A stretch of 64,000 nucleotides of DNA, taken from Enoplolaimus lenunculus (taxonomy: Eukaryota; Nematoda; Enoplea; Enoplida; Thoracostomopsidae). The notes beneath the pieces were generated by a model, which was given only the letters and a program-made list of their open reading frames with translations, was not told the DNA's origin and did not search any database. A program made the translations under genes and the position numbers. Numbering within the stretch: the stretch's first letter is position 1; each line of letters opens with the position of its first letter. Shown one piece after another: positions 1-11,800 of this stretch. The DNA lies in the NCBI GenBank assembly GCA_030248215.1, contig JASANG010000300.1:173501-237500 (forward strand), written 5' to 3'.

Positions 1-294
1 TTGGCACCGCTTGTTATAATTTTTGCTGTGTTTGTTTCAACAAAACGTCTAGAATTTACGAGGTTTTTTGATAAAGGTTTAGAACAGAACTCCCTTCGAA
101 GTATTGTTATATTGGCTACGTAGAAGTAGTAGTCTGATATAGAGTGATTATATGCACTTCAGCGATAAACATCTGGAAGTGTAATATACGAAGCCAAAGC
201 CGGATATCGGGCTTTTGCAAAAGTCGGACATCCGGTTGCACTTTTGTCACTACTGCAAAGTATGCCTAAGTTGTTTTGCTATTTACGTTTTCAG

Positions 295-955
295 GAAAAA
301 TGATCGATTGTATTATTGCGCATATGGACGCAGTGACATGTTTGTCAGTAGATCCGAACGGGCTTTACCTCATGTCAGGAAGTGAGTATTTGTTTTTACG
401 AAAAATGTTTCAAATGAGGAACTTATAAAGTTTGTAAATTTTCCTTAAATTTAAGTAGACAGAATTCCAACCGAGAAAAGCAAAAAATTAAGCCTAGCCT
501 TTATTATTTACTTTATACTGTGTAAACTGTTTGCATTATTTGCACACCAACAACCCACAAACATTACCTGCAACGATGCCGAAATATCGTATCATGGGCG
601 CTTCAGCTTCGTTAATATTTAGAATATCTACCGGTATAGTCACAAAAAACGCAGGTAACATTAAGGTTGATGAGTACATGTCGAGTTAGCGAATAATGTC
701 AGTAATGTGATCGGGTTGCAGAGACACAACTTAAACCGTACTCTGACCTAGCCACTATCTCTACACAATCGTCCGTATGTTTCAGGTCACGACAGCTCAA
801 TCCGTTTGTGGAATTTAGAAAACAAGACGTGTATGCAAGAGATCACAGCGCATCGTAAAAAATACGATGAATCAATATTTTCGGTTGCGTTTCACGCGTC
901 TCGTCCCTTGATTGCATCCGCTGGTGCTGATTCTGTCGTTAAAGTGTTCTCTTAA
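295..955 (+). CDS. STRN: Striatin, C-terminal WD40 exons (partial gene)
   Basis: These are the last two coding exons of a striatin-family scaffold, the regulatory B''' subunit that joins PP2A to Ste20-type kinases in the STRIPAK complex. Exon 295-381 follows an acceptor TTTTCAG and encodes GKMIDCIIAHMDAVTCLSVD then PNGLYLMSG. It ends at a phase-1 donor (A|GTGAGT). Exon 786-955 encodes HDSSIRLWNLENKTCMQEIT, AHRKKYDES, SVAFHASRP and ASAGADSVVKVFS, then TAA. This matches the last two WD40 repeats of animal striatins nearly residue for residue, including the C-terminus. An AATAAA lies at 1000-1005, about 45 bases past the stop. The upstream exons (caveolin-binding, coiled-coil, calmodulin-binding and earlier WD repeats) lie outside the window; 1-294 reads as intron. 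The gene converges on the SETDB1-like gene. Splicing and frame come from the sequence; the function is family knowledge. Confidence 0.93.
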
Positions 956-999
956 AGGACTGAAAAGATTTCGTGTACAAAGCAGAACGTGCTTTCGCC

Positions 1000-1005
1000 A
1001 ATAAA
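1000..1005 (+). terminator. Poly(A) signal of striatin
   Basis: AATAAA sits about 45 bases after the striatin stop codon and is the first such hexamer downstream, a normal position for a compact 3'UTR. Confidence 0.6.
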
Positions 1006-1264
1006 GAAAGTGAGATAGCCTTGCACCAACTACTAAAAATCTGTTGCGGTTTTCGTCAAATGTGTATAATAGCAGTTAACCCGGGTGATCATAACGATCA
1101 TTGTGTCAAGACGTGCTGGCCCAAATTGTAAGTGTAGGGTGCGACCGGAATAGAACACTAAATTAAATTATAATTGCACTTCGTTTCAATCAAAAGTCGA
1201 ATTTAATTACTTTAGATTATTATTGCTTGCTATAATTTATCATTTGGTTCCTACAATGGTTTTG

Positions 1265-1535
1265 GTTAACCCCCTCTCACATTGAGTTGCCTATGGTAAC
1301 TCAGCGCAGTGTATATACGTTAAATAATATATATCGCACCGTGTTTAACAATTGCAACACGTATACATAGTACTAAATCACCACAAGACGTGAGAGCCAC
1401 CTCGGGATCGAGCGTCAAGCTCCTATAGCTGAGTGGTGATGGTATACGCCTCCCACTCAAGTCACTGGAGTTCGAATCCTAGCATAAAAGTATGTCTCAG
1501 GGGAAATAGAAAATATTCATGTGAGAAAGGGTTAA
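1265..1535. mobile_element. Palindromic-ended element carrying a tRNA-like core, copy 1
   Basis: The segment begins AACCCCCTCTCACATTGAG and ends TCATGTGAGAAAGGGTTAA, an imperfect terminal inverted repeat. At 1419-1486 lies a tRNA-like stretch with an A-box-like TAGCTGAGTGGTGATGG and a near-consensus B box GAGTTCGAATCC. A second, highly similar copy lies at 62625-62896. It could be a tRNA-derived SINE or a MITE that captured a tRNA. The inverted ends favour the latter, or a composite. Confidence 0.65.
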
Positions 1536-1749
1536 TATTGGCTAAGCTTTCTGAGCAATTCTTTTGTCCGTTTCAAACAAAACTCACTGCGGCGATATTT
1601 TAATGTAAATTTGGTAATAAATTTGGTTCGCGCCTTATATCTTCTCAAACAGCGCAACATTGCACATAGAAAACTGAATGTTGAATGAAGTTTTTGTTAC
1701 GGACACCTCATTGGCTCGGTCCGCGCTGAGTTGATGTAAAGTCGTGTTA

Positions 1750-2250
1750 GGGTGGTGCTATACTTGTCATATGACTATGACAGCGCCTCAAGTTAAAAAT
1801 TCTTGTTTAACAAATGTTATGCGGTGCCGTGCATCAATTAATTTGCGTTGCAGTACGACGCCCGACCGGCATTAAAATAGTCAAAAAGCATAGCGCCATT
1901 CTTATACTTCTTTGCGAAAATATACAGCTATATAGAATGTCGGTGCCGGATGTTTATTTTAGCTGCCGGAGCCGGATATCTGGTCGCACTATGTGTCCAA
2001 GATAGTTGAATGTATAAGAAAATTCATGAATGAAAGTGAACTTTATTATGCAGCATATTATTACCGATGACTCAGTAAAATGTTCTGTATAACGCATTAG
2101 TGAATATTATAGATGGTATTCTTGAAAATAACATTTATTCTACTTTTAGGGTGGCGCTAAACCTTTTAATAATTTTAGCATCATCCGACGTTTTCCGTTA
2201 AGATGACGCACGGAGGCGGACACCGCCGCATGACAAGTATAGCGCCACCC
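1750..2250. mobile_element. 501-bp MITE with 22-bp TIRs and TTA target duplication
   Basis: The ends are GGGTGGTGCTATACTTGTCA and the complement of GGGTGGCGCTATACTTGTCA, differing at one position. TTA flanks both sides (1747-1749 and 2251-2253). A 3-bp TTA/TWA duplication is typical of the PIF/Harbinger superfamily. No transposase frame is visible, so it is non-autonomous. A much shorter relative lies at 32167-32237. Confidence 0.7.
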
Positions 2251-4151
2251 TTAGCGACGTGTTGTCTTTTAAACATATATATGTATGTTGCGAATCGTTT
2301 CCTGCATATAAGCTAATATAAATTATTATTGAGACATAATATACGTGCTTTTAAGCCAAAATGCAACGGCGGACCCAGAAATTGTCAGAGAGGCCGCGCG
2401 TTTATAATAGTGAAAATAGTTCGCGAGTGACAAACCAAACGCAATTTTAGCACTATTAAGGCCTTCATAATAAGCTGTATTTGATGCATTTGGTTTTGAA
2501 TTAATAAAAAACTGTAAATATTTTCAAGTTATTGAAACAAAATATTATGTCAGGTTCGTTTTAAAAAAAATTTCCGGGTCCGCTTATGTAGGTTTGAACT
2601 CGACATGTATATGCTGTAAGCTTAAATGCATTTTTGTATAAATACATGTTTGAGATTTATTATAATGTCAGTAAGATGTATGTTGAGATTGAAGATATAT
2701 AAAAATTTGAAATACTGACAGGCTGTTATTAATACCTCGCACTTGTGAAAGAATGAAGTAAACGTTATAGGTTTGTCTACATAATGCATAATTCAAGGGT
2801 TCGTATATGACGATTTGTTTCAAATAAGAATTGCCGTGAAACAAATGCCTATACAGTTTTGCTCTTAAGAACTAAAAAACAGTTGAAACGTTGGAGTCTT
2901 GAATTAATTTATTCAAGACAAATCTTTTTATTGTTGGAGATTAGAAAATAGTAATTGCGGTGGTAACTTGTCATAATACATCATATTGCTATTATTAATT
3001 ATTGTCTGCGTCATTTTGCTTATTGCGCCAAGCTGCGAGATAATTCTTTTCTAGCCGATATAGTGATGTAATGGCGTTTGTTATTATATAATATGCAGAT
3101 TTATTCATAAGTATACATATATTTCTGTTTTGGTGGTGACCAAAAGTTAACCGAGATCGAGACCTTTCATGACCGGTCTCAGCCCATCCCTGGTTCGGAT
3201 TAAGGCTATTATTTTTGCTTGGGCTTAGGCTTAGTCATGGACCCATTTTTACGCTAAAGTTTAAGCTTCACGTGCAAAGACTTACATGATATGTGTGACT
3301 AGACAAAATATGTGAAAGAAAGTCAATCAGTTCGATGGTAGTTGGCATAAATACGAATGACGGTATAATTTTTTGAAGTTTTCCAAAATAATATCCGGTA
3401 AGTTAAAATATCGGGAGCCGGAACCGGATATCCCGTCGCATCATGGATACTACATGTGAAAAGGTGAAGATGGTTCGTGTTCGGGTTTGCATTGGAGTGC
3501 TAGCTAAAAATGTTAGTAAATTTTATTATCAATAGCTATATTACGCGAATCAATGTAGGACATTTTGTCAGTTTCATTGTACGATGACCGCGATTTAGAC
3601 GTTATAAAAGTGTTTCACGATATGGATAAATGTGTAGTGTTGTAGTGGAATTTTTTTGCAGATGAATTGTTTTTCATTTACCTGTATTTTGTATCGCATG
3701 GTATATGATATGTGTAATTGCAGAGAATTCATTAAATGGATATGCCGCTGGGCAGCGTAATATATTTGCTGTACGGAAGACAAATATGGTTTATCGGTGA
3801 CGGTTCAGAATTTTAGGTTTTTGGCATGTAAATCTGGCCTAAACGATCTATTGAAAGTTTCGATTGAGTAGCGTTGTTAAATGCGCCAGTTCAATATATA
3901 AGTGTATTGTTTGCGGAATTATAATGCATTTTGTGTACTCGAATAGGTTATTACTGATATTAAAGTATTGATGATTGTGGTTTCAAAATTGAGCGAGTAG
4001 CTGAAAGAATTATTCTTCAGACGGGAATTGCTGAAATCCGAAATAGGTTTTTTCCTGGATAGGCTGTGAGGTTACTTGCTTTGGCCGACAAGTTGGGTGC
4101 GCTGCTTAGCTTTGAAGTACGGGACAAGTGGAACATTCAAGCTGGCTGGCA

Positions 4152-4461
4152 ACGAAGGTTCGAATTCGGGAAAAATTTGAGGTTCGGATTCTGTTGTGGA
4201 AAAGCAGAATCCAAGAAAATTTATAAATACCTTGCTATAAAAATCAATATTTTTTATATCAAGTGAGAAATCTCAGAACTGACGTCGGGACGAAATATAT
4301 TAACGTACGAAGGTTCGAATTCGGGAAAAATTTGAGGTTCGGATTCTGTTGTGGAAAAGCAGAATCCAAGAAAATTTACAAATACCTTGCTATAAAAATC
4401 AATATTTTTTATATCAAGTGAGGAATCTCAGAACTGACGTCGGGACGAAATATATTAACGT
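4152..4461. repeat. Tandem duplication, 2 x 155 bp
   Basis: Copies at 4152-4306 and 4307-4461 begin ACGAAGGTTCGAATTCGGG and end ATATATTAACGT. I see only two or so substitutions between them, so the duplication is recent. No coding potential is evident. Confidence 0.85.
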
Positions 4462-4653
4462 ATTAAAAGTTATACGGCGGGCATTGCGTTGATATTTTGA
4501 AACAAATTATAGATATATCCGAAATTTGCAACATGCAGGATTCGGTTTCGGCAAATTAGCACAGGATTAGGATTCGGTGCCACCCTGCATTCAAGAGCAC
4601 ACCTTTTTCTTTCGTGTTAAGCAATCCCTGAGAAGCAGTATGCAATTGGAAGT

Positions 4654-5402
4654 GAAAAATGCCGGAGCCGGAGGTCTAGTAAAAATGATGGTTAATTAAT
4701 TTTAGCTAATATTTGTAATGAGGCCGATTTTCTGCCGGAGCAGGACCTCCGATTGTACCCTGCTGAGGATATTCGTAGCCCGTCTCCGCAAGGTTGTGCA
4801 GTTTAATCAAAACATTTTGATATATTTTGAACAATCTTTCTATATAGGGGGTGCCATTTTTCCTCCCATCAGCACAATACCTATACTTCCTATTTTCTAA
4901 ACCTTGCATCTTTGTTTTACAAACAAAATCTAAGCTGGTGATTTTCCCCACCAAACCAGCCAAAATCTACCGTGTCAAACGGAAGTGCCTGTGAAGCACC
5001 CTTTCCATACATGTGTCTGTAATCTAAACGCTCTGGTTAACAGCACACCCTATGTTTACTTCATAAAGTCAAACCAAACAGCATCTAAAACAAATAACAT
5101 TTTCCACGTGCATAGCAGGGTACAACCTGAGGTCTGCCTCCGGCTCCGGCAGAAAATCGGTCTCCGGATCCGGTGGAATTTTTCCCGGAGGTTCCGGCAA
5201 TTTCCGTAGTGAAATTTTGCAAAATTTATCTGTTTAGCGCGTTTCGTTTTACTTTTGGCGTAAAAACCAAGCAAAATTAACTAATTAACCATCATTTTTA
5301 CAACCTAATTTCGTCTCACCACCGGCTCCGGCAAGTTTCGGTCACCTCCGGCTCCGGAAATTTTCAACCCGGCTCCGGTATTTTTCAACTCCGGTTGCAC
5401 CC
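4654..5402. repeat. Inverted-repeat element rich in CCGGAGCCGG
   Basis: The left end carries GCCGGAGCCGGAGG followed by AAAAATGATGGTTAATTAA. The right side carries TTAACTAATTAACCATCATT then CACCGGCTCCGGCAAG, an inverted match. A middle pair (CCGATTTTCTGCCGGAG near 4722, CTCCGGCAGAAAATCGG near 5140) is also inverted, so the element is largely palindromic. Boundaries are approximate. Confidence 0.5.
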
Positions 5403-5803
5403 TGGTGCGCAGTGAACAGTTCTAATTTTATCTACGGTCTAAGGTCAAGCTGTAAAACCGTTTCCGTTCCCCATCACCGCGAACAAAACATTCAAGATGC
5501 TAAATGTTAGAAAGTTTACTGTCTTATTTGACGTTAACAGTTATTGCAACATCGCTATCCTGTAAGCAACATTACGCGTAAGGCTTAAAACATCAACCTA
5601 ATAGATTTCGATATCACAAATTATGCAAAATTGCATGCGCCCGTCCTGAATTTTTACGGCCCTCAAAGGACATTCAGCTGGCTACCGGATTAAAACCAGT
5701 TAATAGTAGCGATATTTCCAATTTGCCTAAAATTGTGAATAGGTATTCCATTCCAAAATTACACTAATCAACAATAGAATAATTTAAAATTATAATTTAA
5801 ATT

Positions 5804-8800
5804 TCAGTAAAGTCGACCTCGGCATTCTGGTTCTCGGCATCGGCAATGCATTACTTTATCTTTGACCAAACCAATCGCATATCCATAATCCCAACACAGT
5901 TCCTCACCGCGTTTAATGTCTCGGTTGGTGAAAAATGCGCAGACAGGGAATCTAAAAAACAATCGTTGCAAAAACTTACAAAGATCTATCGCCAGCGGGT
6001 TGCAGACAATGGCTGAGTTGAAGACTGGCTTCTCCACAGCGGTGGGGGGCTCCCAGCACTTTTCGAAATTTTCATTTTCCCCCCGGCGAATTTTCGGCCG
6101 CCCCCCAGCAAATTTTTTTGCTGGGGGGCCCCCAGGACTTTTCTAGATCAAAAATTTTCAATGTTAAAACGCAAAGACCCGGACTTCTTTTGAGGCGGAC
6201 ATTCGGCAAAATATGATTTTATAGCACGCTGAGTACTCATAATTTTTAATAGCGTTACAAATACCTGTAGTAACTAATACAATTCAATAATGAACTGAAA
6301 AAAGCACAATTATATAAAAATCGTTTCAGGGCATACAGCATTCGAAAGTACCTTGCAGCAACAAGTTCAACCCGCCTGAGCCTTATGATAAACTGAAGCT
6401 GTGACTAATATACAAAATATATATTAATCACAGTTTCAAGTATAGATTATCTATATTTTATATAGTTGTGCTTCTTTCAACTTCTGGTTAAGTTGTCAGT
6501 AATATTAGTTAAAATTATTGTTATTAGCGTTTGCGAGAAATTTTTGTCATGTTGAGCGACGAGTAATCTTCAGTTGAGTTGGAAACACGGTCTACAATGA
6601 AAAAAATGGTCCAAAAAGTCGGTTTGCAAAATTTTAAGCCTGCCCCCAGGACCCCCCAGATCATCTGGGAGCCCTCCAGGAAAACTGCCCCCCAGCAAAA
6701 TTCGCTGCCCCCCAGGAAACGTCCCCCGGCGGAAATTTTCAAGCTGTGGAGAAGCCAGGAAGAAACGCGACTTTAATCGGATATTTTAGTTTTAAGTCCA
6801 AAATTTGCTCAAGTTTTGCAGCGCAAACTTTTAAGCCGTGTTTTTGCAAAATGAGCTTCAAGGAGTGCCTCGCTGGCGAGATCTTCTGCCTATGATCGAT
6901 ATCATGTAGATTTGTTCAACTGCAACCAAGTCATTGTCAAGTGGTAACGGTGGACGTAAAAATCCTAAACAGCACAGTGTGCAACCGAACGTGAAATAAC
7001 CCAAACCCAGGCGTCCACAAATTGGCCGGAGCCGGAGGCGACAAATTTCGGACTCAGGTACTCAGAAGGCAGGGGACGCCCAAACTCAGTTCTACGTTTC
7101 ATACATTATAATAAATATGTAGTAAAAAATTCGGCGCGAAACGCGGAAATTTTTTCAAAATCTCCCTTTCAAAGATTTTCGTAAGTATCATTTGAGGAAT
7201 GAGTTTTAAATCCTCGTAAAAATAGGAAAAGTTTCACTACTGAGTGAAATTGTCAAAAAACTCCGAAATAAATTCTACTGGAACCGGAGGTCAATAGCTG
7301 TACGAATTGTGATCGTTGGTTGATTTTTGGCGATAATCTCAGCGTTTTAGACAATTGAAATAAGTAGCTTAACTGCCGGGAACCTACACACATTTCGTCA
7401 AAAATTAAATGTTGAGCAAACTACATAGCGTAGCTAAATCAAATAAGTCAACATTCAAATCAAGTAATATTATGTAACTTGTCCAGCTTCGACGAAATCT
7501 TAAAAATTGAAACAAAATTCCAATCGATGTAAAGATGCCACGGCTGCTCAGCTACGTACCTTGGATCATGGGTATCCACAAACACATTTTGAATGTAAAC
7601 ATTTGCGGCACACGAATGATTCAGATAACGTCCAACATTTCCTTCTGTTTTTGCATCCAAAATATACGGATCCGATTCGTCAAAATAGTCACGAAGATTT
7701 TTAAATCGACCCATTAAAGCTGTAATTCTGTTGGCTATCGCGGCGCCGTTTGAAGCTTAAAATGTAAATAAATATTATAATTTTAAAATTCCTACAGGCA
7801 TATTATGTGTAATCCACATAGTGTGGGCCTACAATATTTTGTCAACAGCGCCAGACACAATCTCGCCCAAGCCACATCCCTTACTAAAAGTATCACGAGC
7901 TCAAGATCTTATAGCATTTTAACACGGAGTACAAATTATTAAAGTCTCTTGCGACCTATAACATTAACAAAATGACAACAGATGTAAAAACACCTGATAC
8001 GTGAACCAAATACTGACCTTTCAATTGGGGCAGGAGTTTGTTTTGCAACCAAAATATCACACTGTGAATATTGAAACCAAATACACAAAATAACTTCGAT
8101 TCTTTGCAAAAGCTTAGCCAGGGGTTTACAATGTTATCCCCTCTCAAGATTTCTGCACTTGGATTTTTAGGCACGGTTTCAATTTGCCACACAAAAACTA
8201 TCTTGAAATTTTTTATACAACGCGAACCCCTGTCCGAAATCCTGGCCACGTTCATGATTCGTTGTAATGTTCAAAACATTGGTAATGTCAAAATTATTCA
8301 CCTACTTCAAACTGCGAGCACGCTCTAGTGCATTACAGCTTATAAGACAAAATTTCCTTTTTGTTCAAGCTGAACACGGGGTCACACACATTCCCATTTT
8401 TGAAGTTCTCAATGAGATTTTTCATAAACACAGCAAAGCGATATTATCTACCTGAGCAAACACGATCGGAAGATGTTCTTTGTTGTCGGAAATTTTCGAT
8501 GCCAGCGGCTTCATTGTCGCTTTCGTCAGAGTCACTCCTGCGACTAAAACGTTAATCCAAATGTCCATATTAAACTCAGATTTAAATACAACACTTGGCA
8601 CTAGATTTAACTGCAGTCACAGAGAAAATTTAGTACAATCGCTATTGCGAGTTACTCAAAGGGTTGCGCTCTCCCTTTTCTGTGCCGAGCACTGGCGTTA
8701 CAAATAAAAATACACTTTAGCCGCGATGCGCGTCGGCATGCACCAAACCTAGCGCAACTGTGATGTGCTATTCACAAATTTCTGCCTCCACGCCATATAA

Positions 8801-11800
8801 ACTCATGTTACATAATGCTACACAATCACTTGAAAGTGACTTATACTGCAAGGTATCCGGTGACGCGTGGTAGTCTGCTGCATGTAAAGTATTACACCTT
8901 TTAGCCATATTTCAAGATGCGTGTAGCAACTATCGCCAGTTTTGCAACTCAACCACACAAAAATAAATTGTAAACACGAGAATTTAATCGCTCAATAATA
9001 CAAATATTTATAACTGTCTGGTTATAGGCGCAACACAAATTTGAGAACACGGCTCCTTTCAGTTTTGAAATTCAAAACAAAATAAACTTAAGTATTGCAT
9101 TTACCTGAGATTATTTTGCTCTGGCTCCACGACATCGTCCTCCAAGCCTTCTTTTTCTTCTTCTGCAGATTCAATGAAATTGAGATCGGCCAAAAACTCG
9201 TCGCCAGTTTCCATTCCGATGTCTTCCGCTTGATTTTCCGTCAAAATTGGTCCTGAGTACGTACAAATGAAACTGCCCTGAAATTAAAGTTTGTATGTTC
9301 ATCAACAACAGTGACACATGAATTTCGATCAGCATAATACAGCAGACATGTGAAAAAAGTGGCATGACATATACGCAGGTTACTTTGGAAGATGCGTCGG
9401 CTCAAGAGCGTAGCCAGAATTCGGTAGTGCTAAACTCCAATTTAAGATTTTTGTCCAACAGATTTTAGTAATTTTTCATTTGGTAACACAAGAAACCCGC
9501 CTTGAAATGTTAACACAACGTGACCACGTTTACCAAACCATAGCTACTTTCATGCTGATCATCAAGTCAATTTACATTATGCAGCTATGAGCAAATTGAT
9601 TAAACGGCATTTACTACGACTAAACTCGGACTAATATTTTTAAATTTCCATTACCCAATGTTCAGTTTCATTTCCGCTCACGTAAGATCAAATCATAAAT
9701 TTCCAATCCCTACCACAAATATCCGTATACCAAAATTATCTTCAATCGACCAAACAATAAAAACTGCGCCTTCGAACTTCCACGGCATTCGGAATTTTAT
9801 GCACCATCTAAAAGGCTTGAAGATCTACCACCACCTGGTTGTAGCACAAAATAAAAGCTGAATTCACTGCACAGCAACACACTTTCTTACCTTTGGAATA
9901 TCATCAAGGGTGCGGACACCCCAGCCTTTCTCGTACGTTTTAAAAACCTGCAACAAACCAAAATAAATCACATTAACAGGCAGAGATGATCGCAACAAAA
10001 AAATAAACACATTGTAGATAATTCCAGTAAACAGTACAGTTTAAACGTAATCTTAGTAAAACGGCGAGAAGTCACTCAAATTAAAACTAAAATAAAATTC
10101 AAATCATTATTCTGATTTACAGCCCAAACTACAGTAGTTGTAAGCTACGGGTGATAGGTTTTGCTTCAGAATAAATTTATCGATTTTCAACACTGTAGGT
10201 ACCCATACCTAATAGCATAAAAAATAGCATGTTAATACTTAAGATATTACTAAACAAATCTTGCTCGGTTATAAAGCAATAAAACGAAACATAAAACATT
10301 TTAAACATCTGTAGTTGTGACCAATACAAAATTTAGGACAATTCCCTATGATTGCCGCAACAATCAGTGAATAGGCCCACGTTACTTTAAACAGTCTACC
10401 AGCATCCTTCAAGACCGATGAAAGAGTAAGGTTAACTGTTTCTGATAGTAAGCTCAATTCTGCATGGTTAGGGCTGTTTGAAATGGTAGTATACCCAACC
10501 ATCGGAAATATTTCCTAAAATTTAATGAGGATAAGCCGCTGCTTATAAAAATAAAACTTGCTTTATTTTCTAGAAAGTATACGTACTGAATATATCACAC
10601 CAGATATTATATAGTGCGTTTGCTCATGAAATTTTCTCCGGATACAACAGTGTTTACCTGCAATCTTCGTTGTAACTGATGTTGTACGACACGATTAAGA
10701 CAACGTTGCTTATTACACTTGCAATTCATATTGCACTCGTAAACTGCAGTAATTACAGTATTGAGCAAACGACGATTAGTGTAAATATATTTTCGCATAC
10801 GTGAGGCAGAAGTTGCATATTCACCTGTTGCACAATGCATTGTTAATTGTTGACACGCACATTGCGTTGGATTTCGGCAGTTGTCTGAAAAATAACAAAA
10901 TATAAACCAGAAACGAAAGTACAAGCCAATCATTAGCGGATCCAGATGGGAGGGCGCCCGCAACCAACGTCAGAATTTGTTTTGTGATATATGCTAAGGT
11001 CCCTACTTAACAAGTTCCCCCCCGCAAAATTAAAATACTGTTTTTAGTTTTTATACTAAAAAAATTTTGTGATAAAAACTTACAATTTTAACCTTGGACA
11101 ATTTTTTGGTGATAAAATGATACGGTGCCAACCTTACAATGTTTTGCGTTTAATGACATTTGCCAGCCAGCCATGATCAGAAATTTATGACTCCGCCTCT
11201 GAAACCACTTAATATACCAGGGTACAACCAGATATACGAATCCTGCCAAAAGCAAATCAGTCAGTTCCGGTATTCTACATTGCCGCAATAGTTATCGTTG
11301 AAAAGCATAACATAACTCTTTGTAGTAAGCATTAATGAATGCCAGAAATAAGCATGCCAAAAATTTAGTTAATATCAAACCCTTGTAGTAACAAAATAAA
11401 TTATAACCAAATACAAGTATTTCTAAATACCCGTGAATTTACCCATTAGATCCGACTCTGACTCCATTTTTTTCGGTACCCCGTTGGACCCTGCCATACG
11501 CCGTCAAATCAAAGGTGATCACTTAGATTTCTACGCAATTTATTCACTGCGGTAAGCATTTGCGTTGACCAACGCTTAATTTAAATTTCCGTGTCGGACA
11601 CAGTATCAACTTCCTTGATTTATCTTCAACTTAAATCCAAGTCCATTACAATATCTAACCTGTGCAATCACATCCAGAACAAAATTGTCCGTCGTTGTTC
11701 AAATTGACAGGAGGCAGTGGATACCGAGTTTTACTATATCCATTAACAGGTGGTAGATCATAATCTGAAATAACAATAACGTCTACCTAACGATCACTTT

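Larger units (their letters stand above)
956..5803. other. Intergenic region between striatin and SETDB1
   Basis: No coding exon could be supported on either strand. It holds two MITE-like elements (1265-1535, 1750-2250), a 155-bp tandem duplication (4152-4461), a long inverted-repeat element (about 4654-5402) and scattered GCCGGAGCCGG-type repeat fragments (near 1950, 3420 and 4660). The flanking genes converge, so the region must hold both 3' ends. Confidence 0.6.

Noticed and set aside
1419-1486. Functional tRNA gene
   Set aside because: Boxes A and B are good, but the cloverleaf does not close and the same sequence recurs inside a mobile element at 62782.
7956-8255. 99-codon minus-strand frame in the SETDB1 intron ([12 protein letters not shown] start)
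   Set aside because: The flanking exons join perfectly in phase 1 without it (DRVCS + A + LMGRF), and it has no family resemblance.
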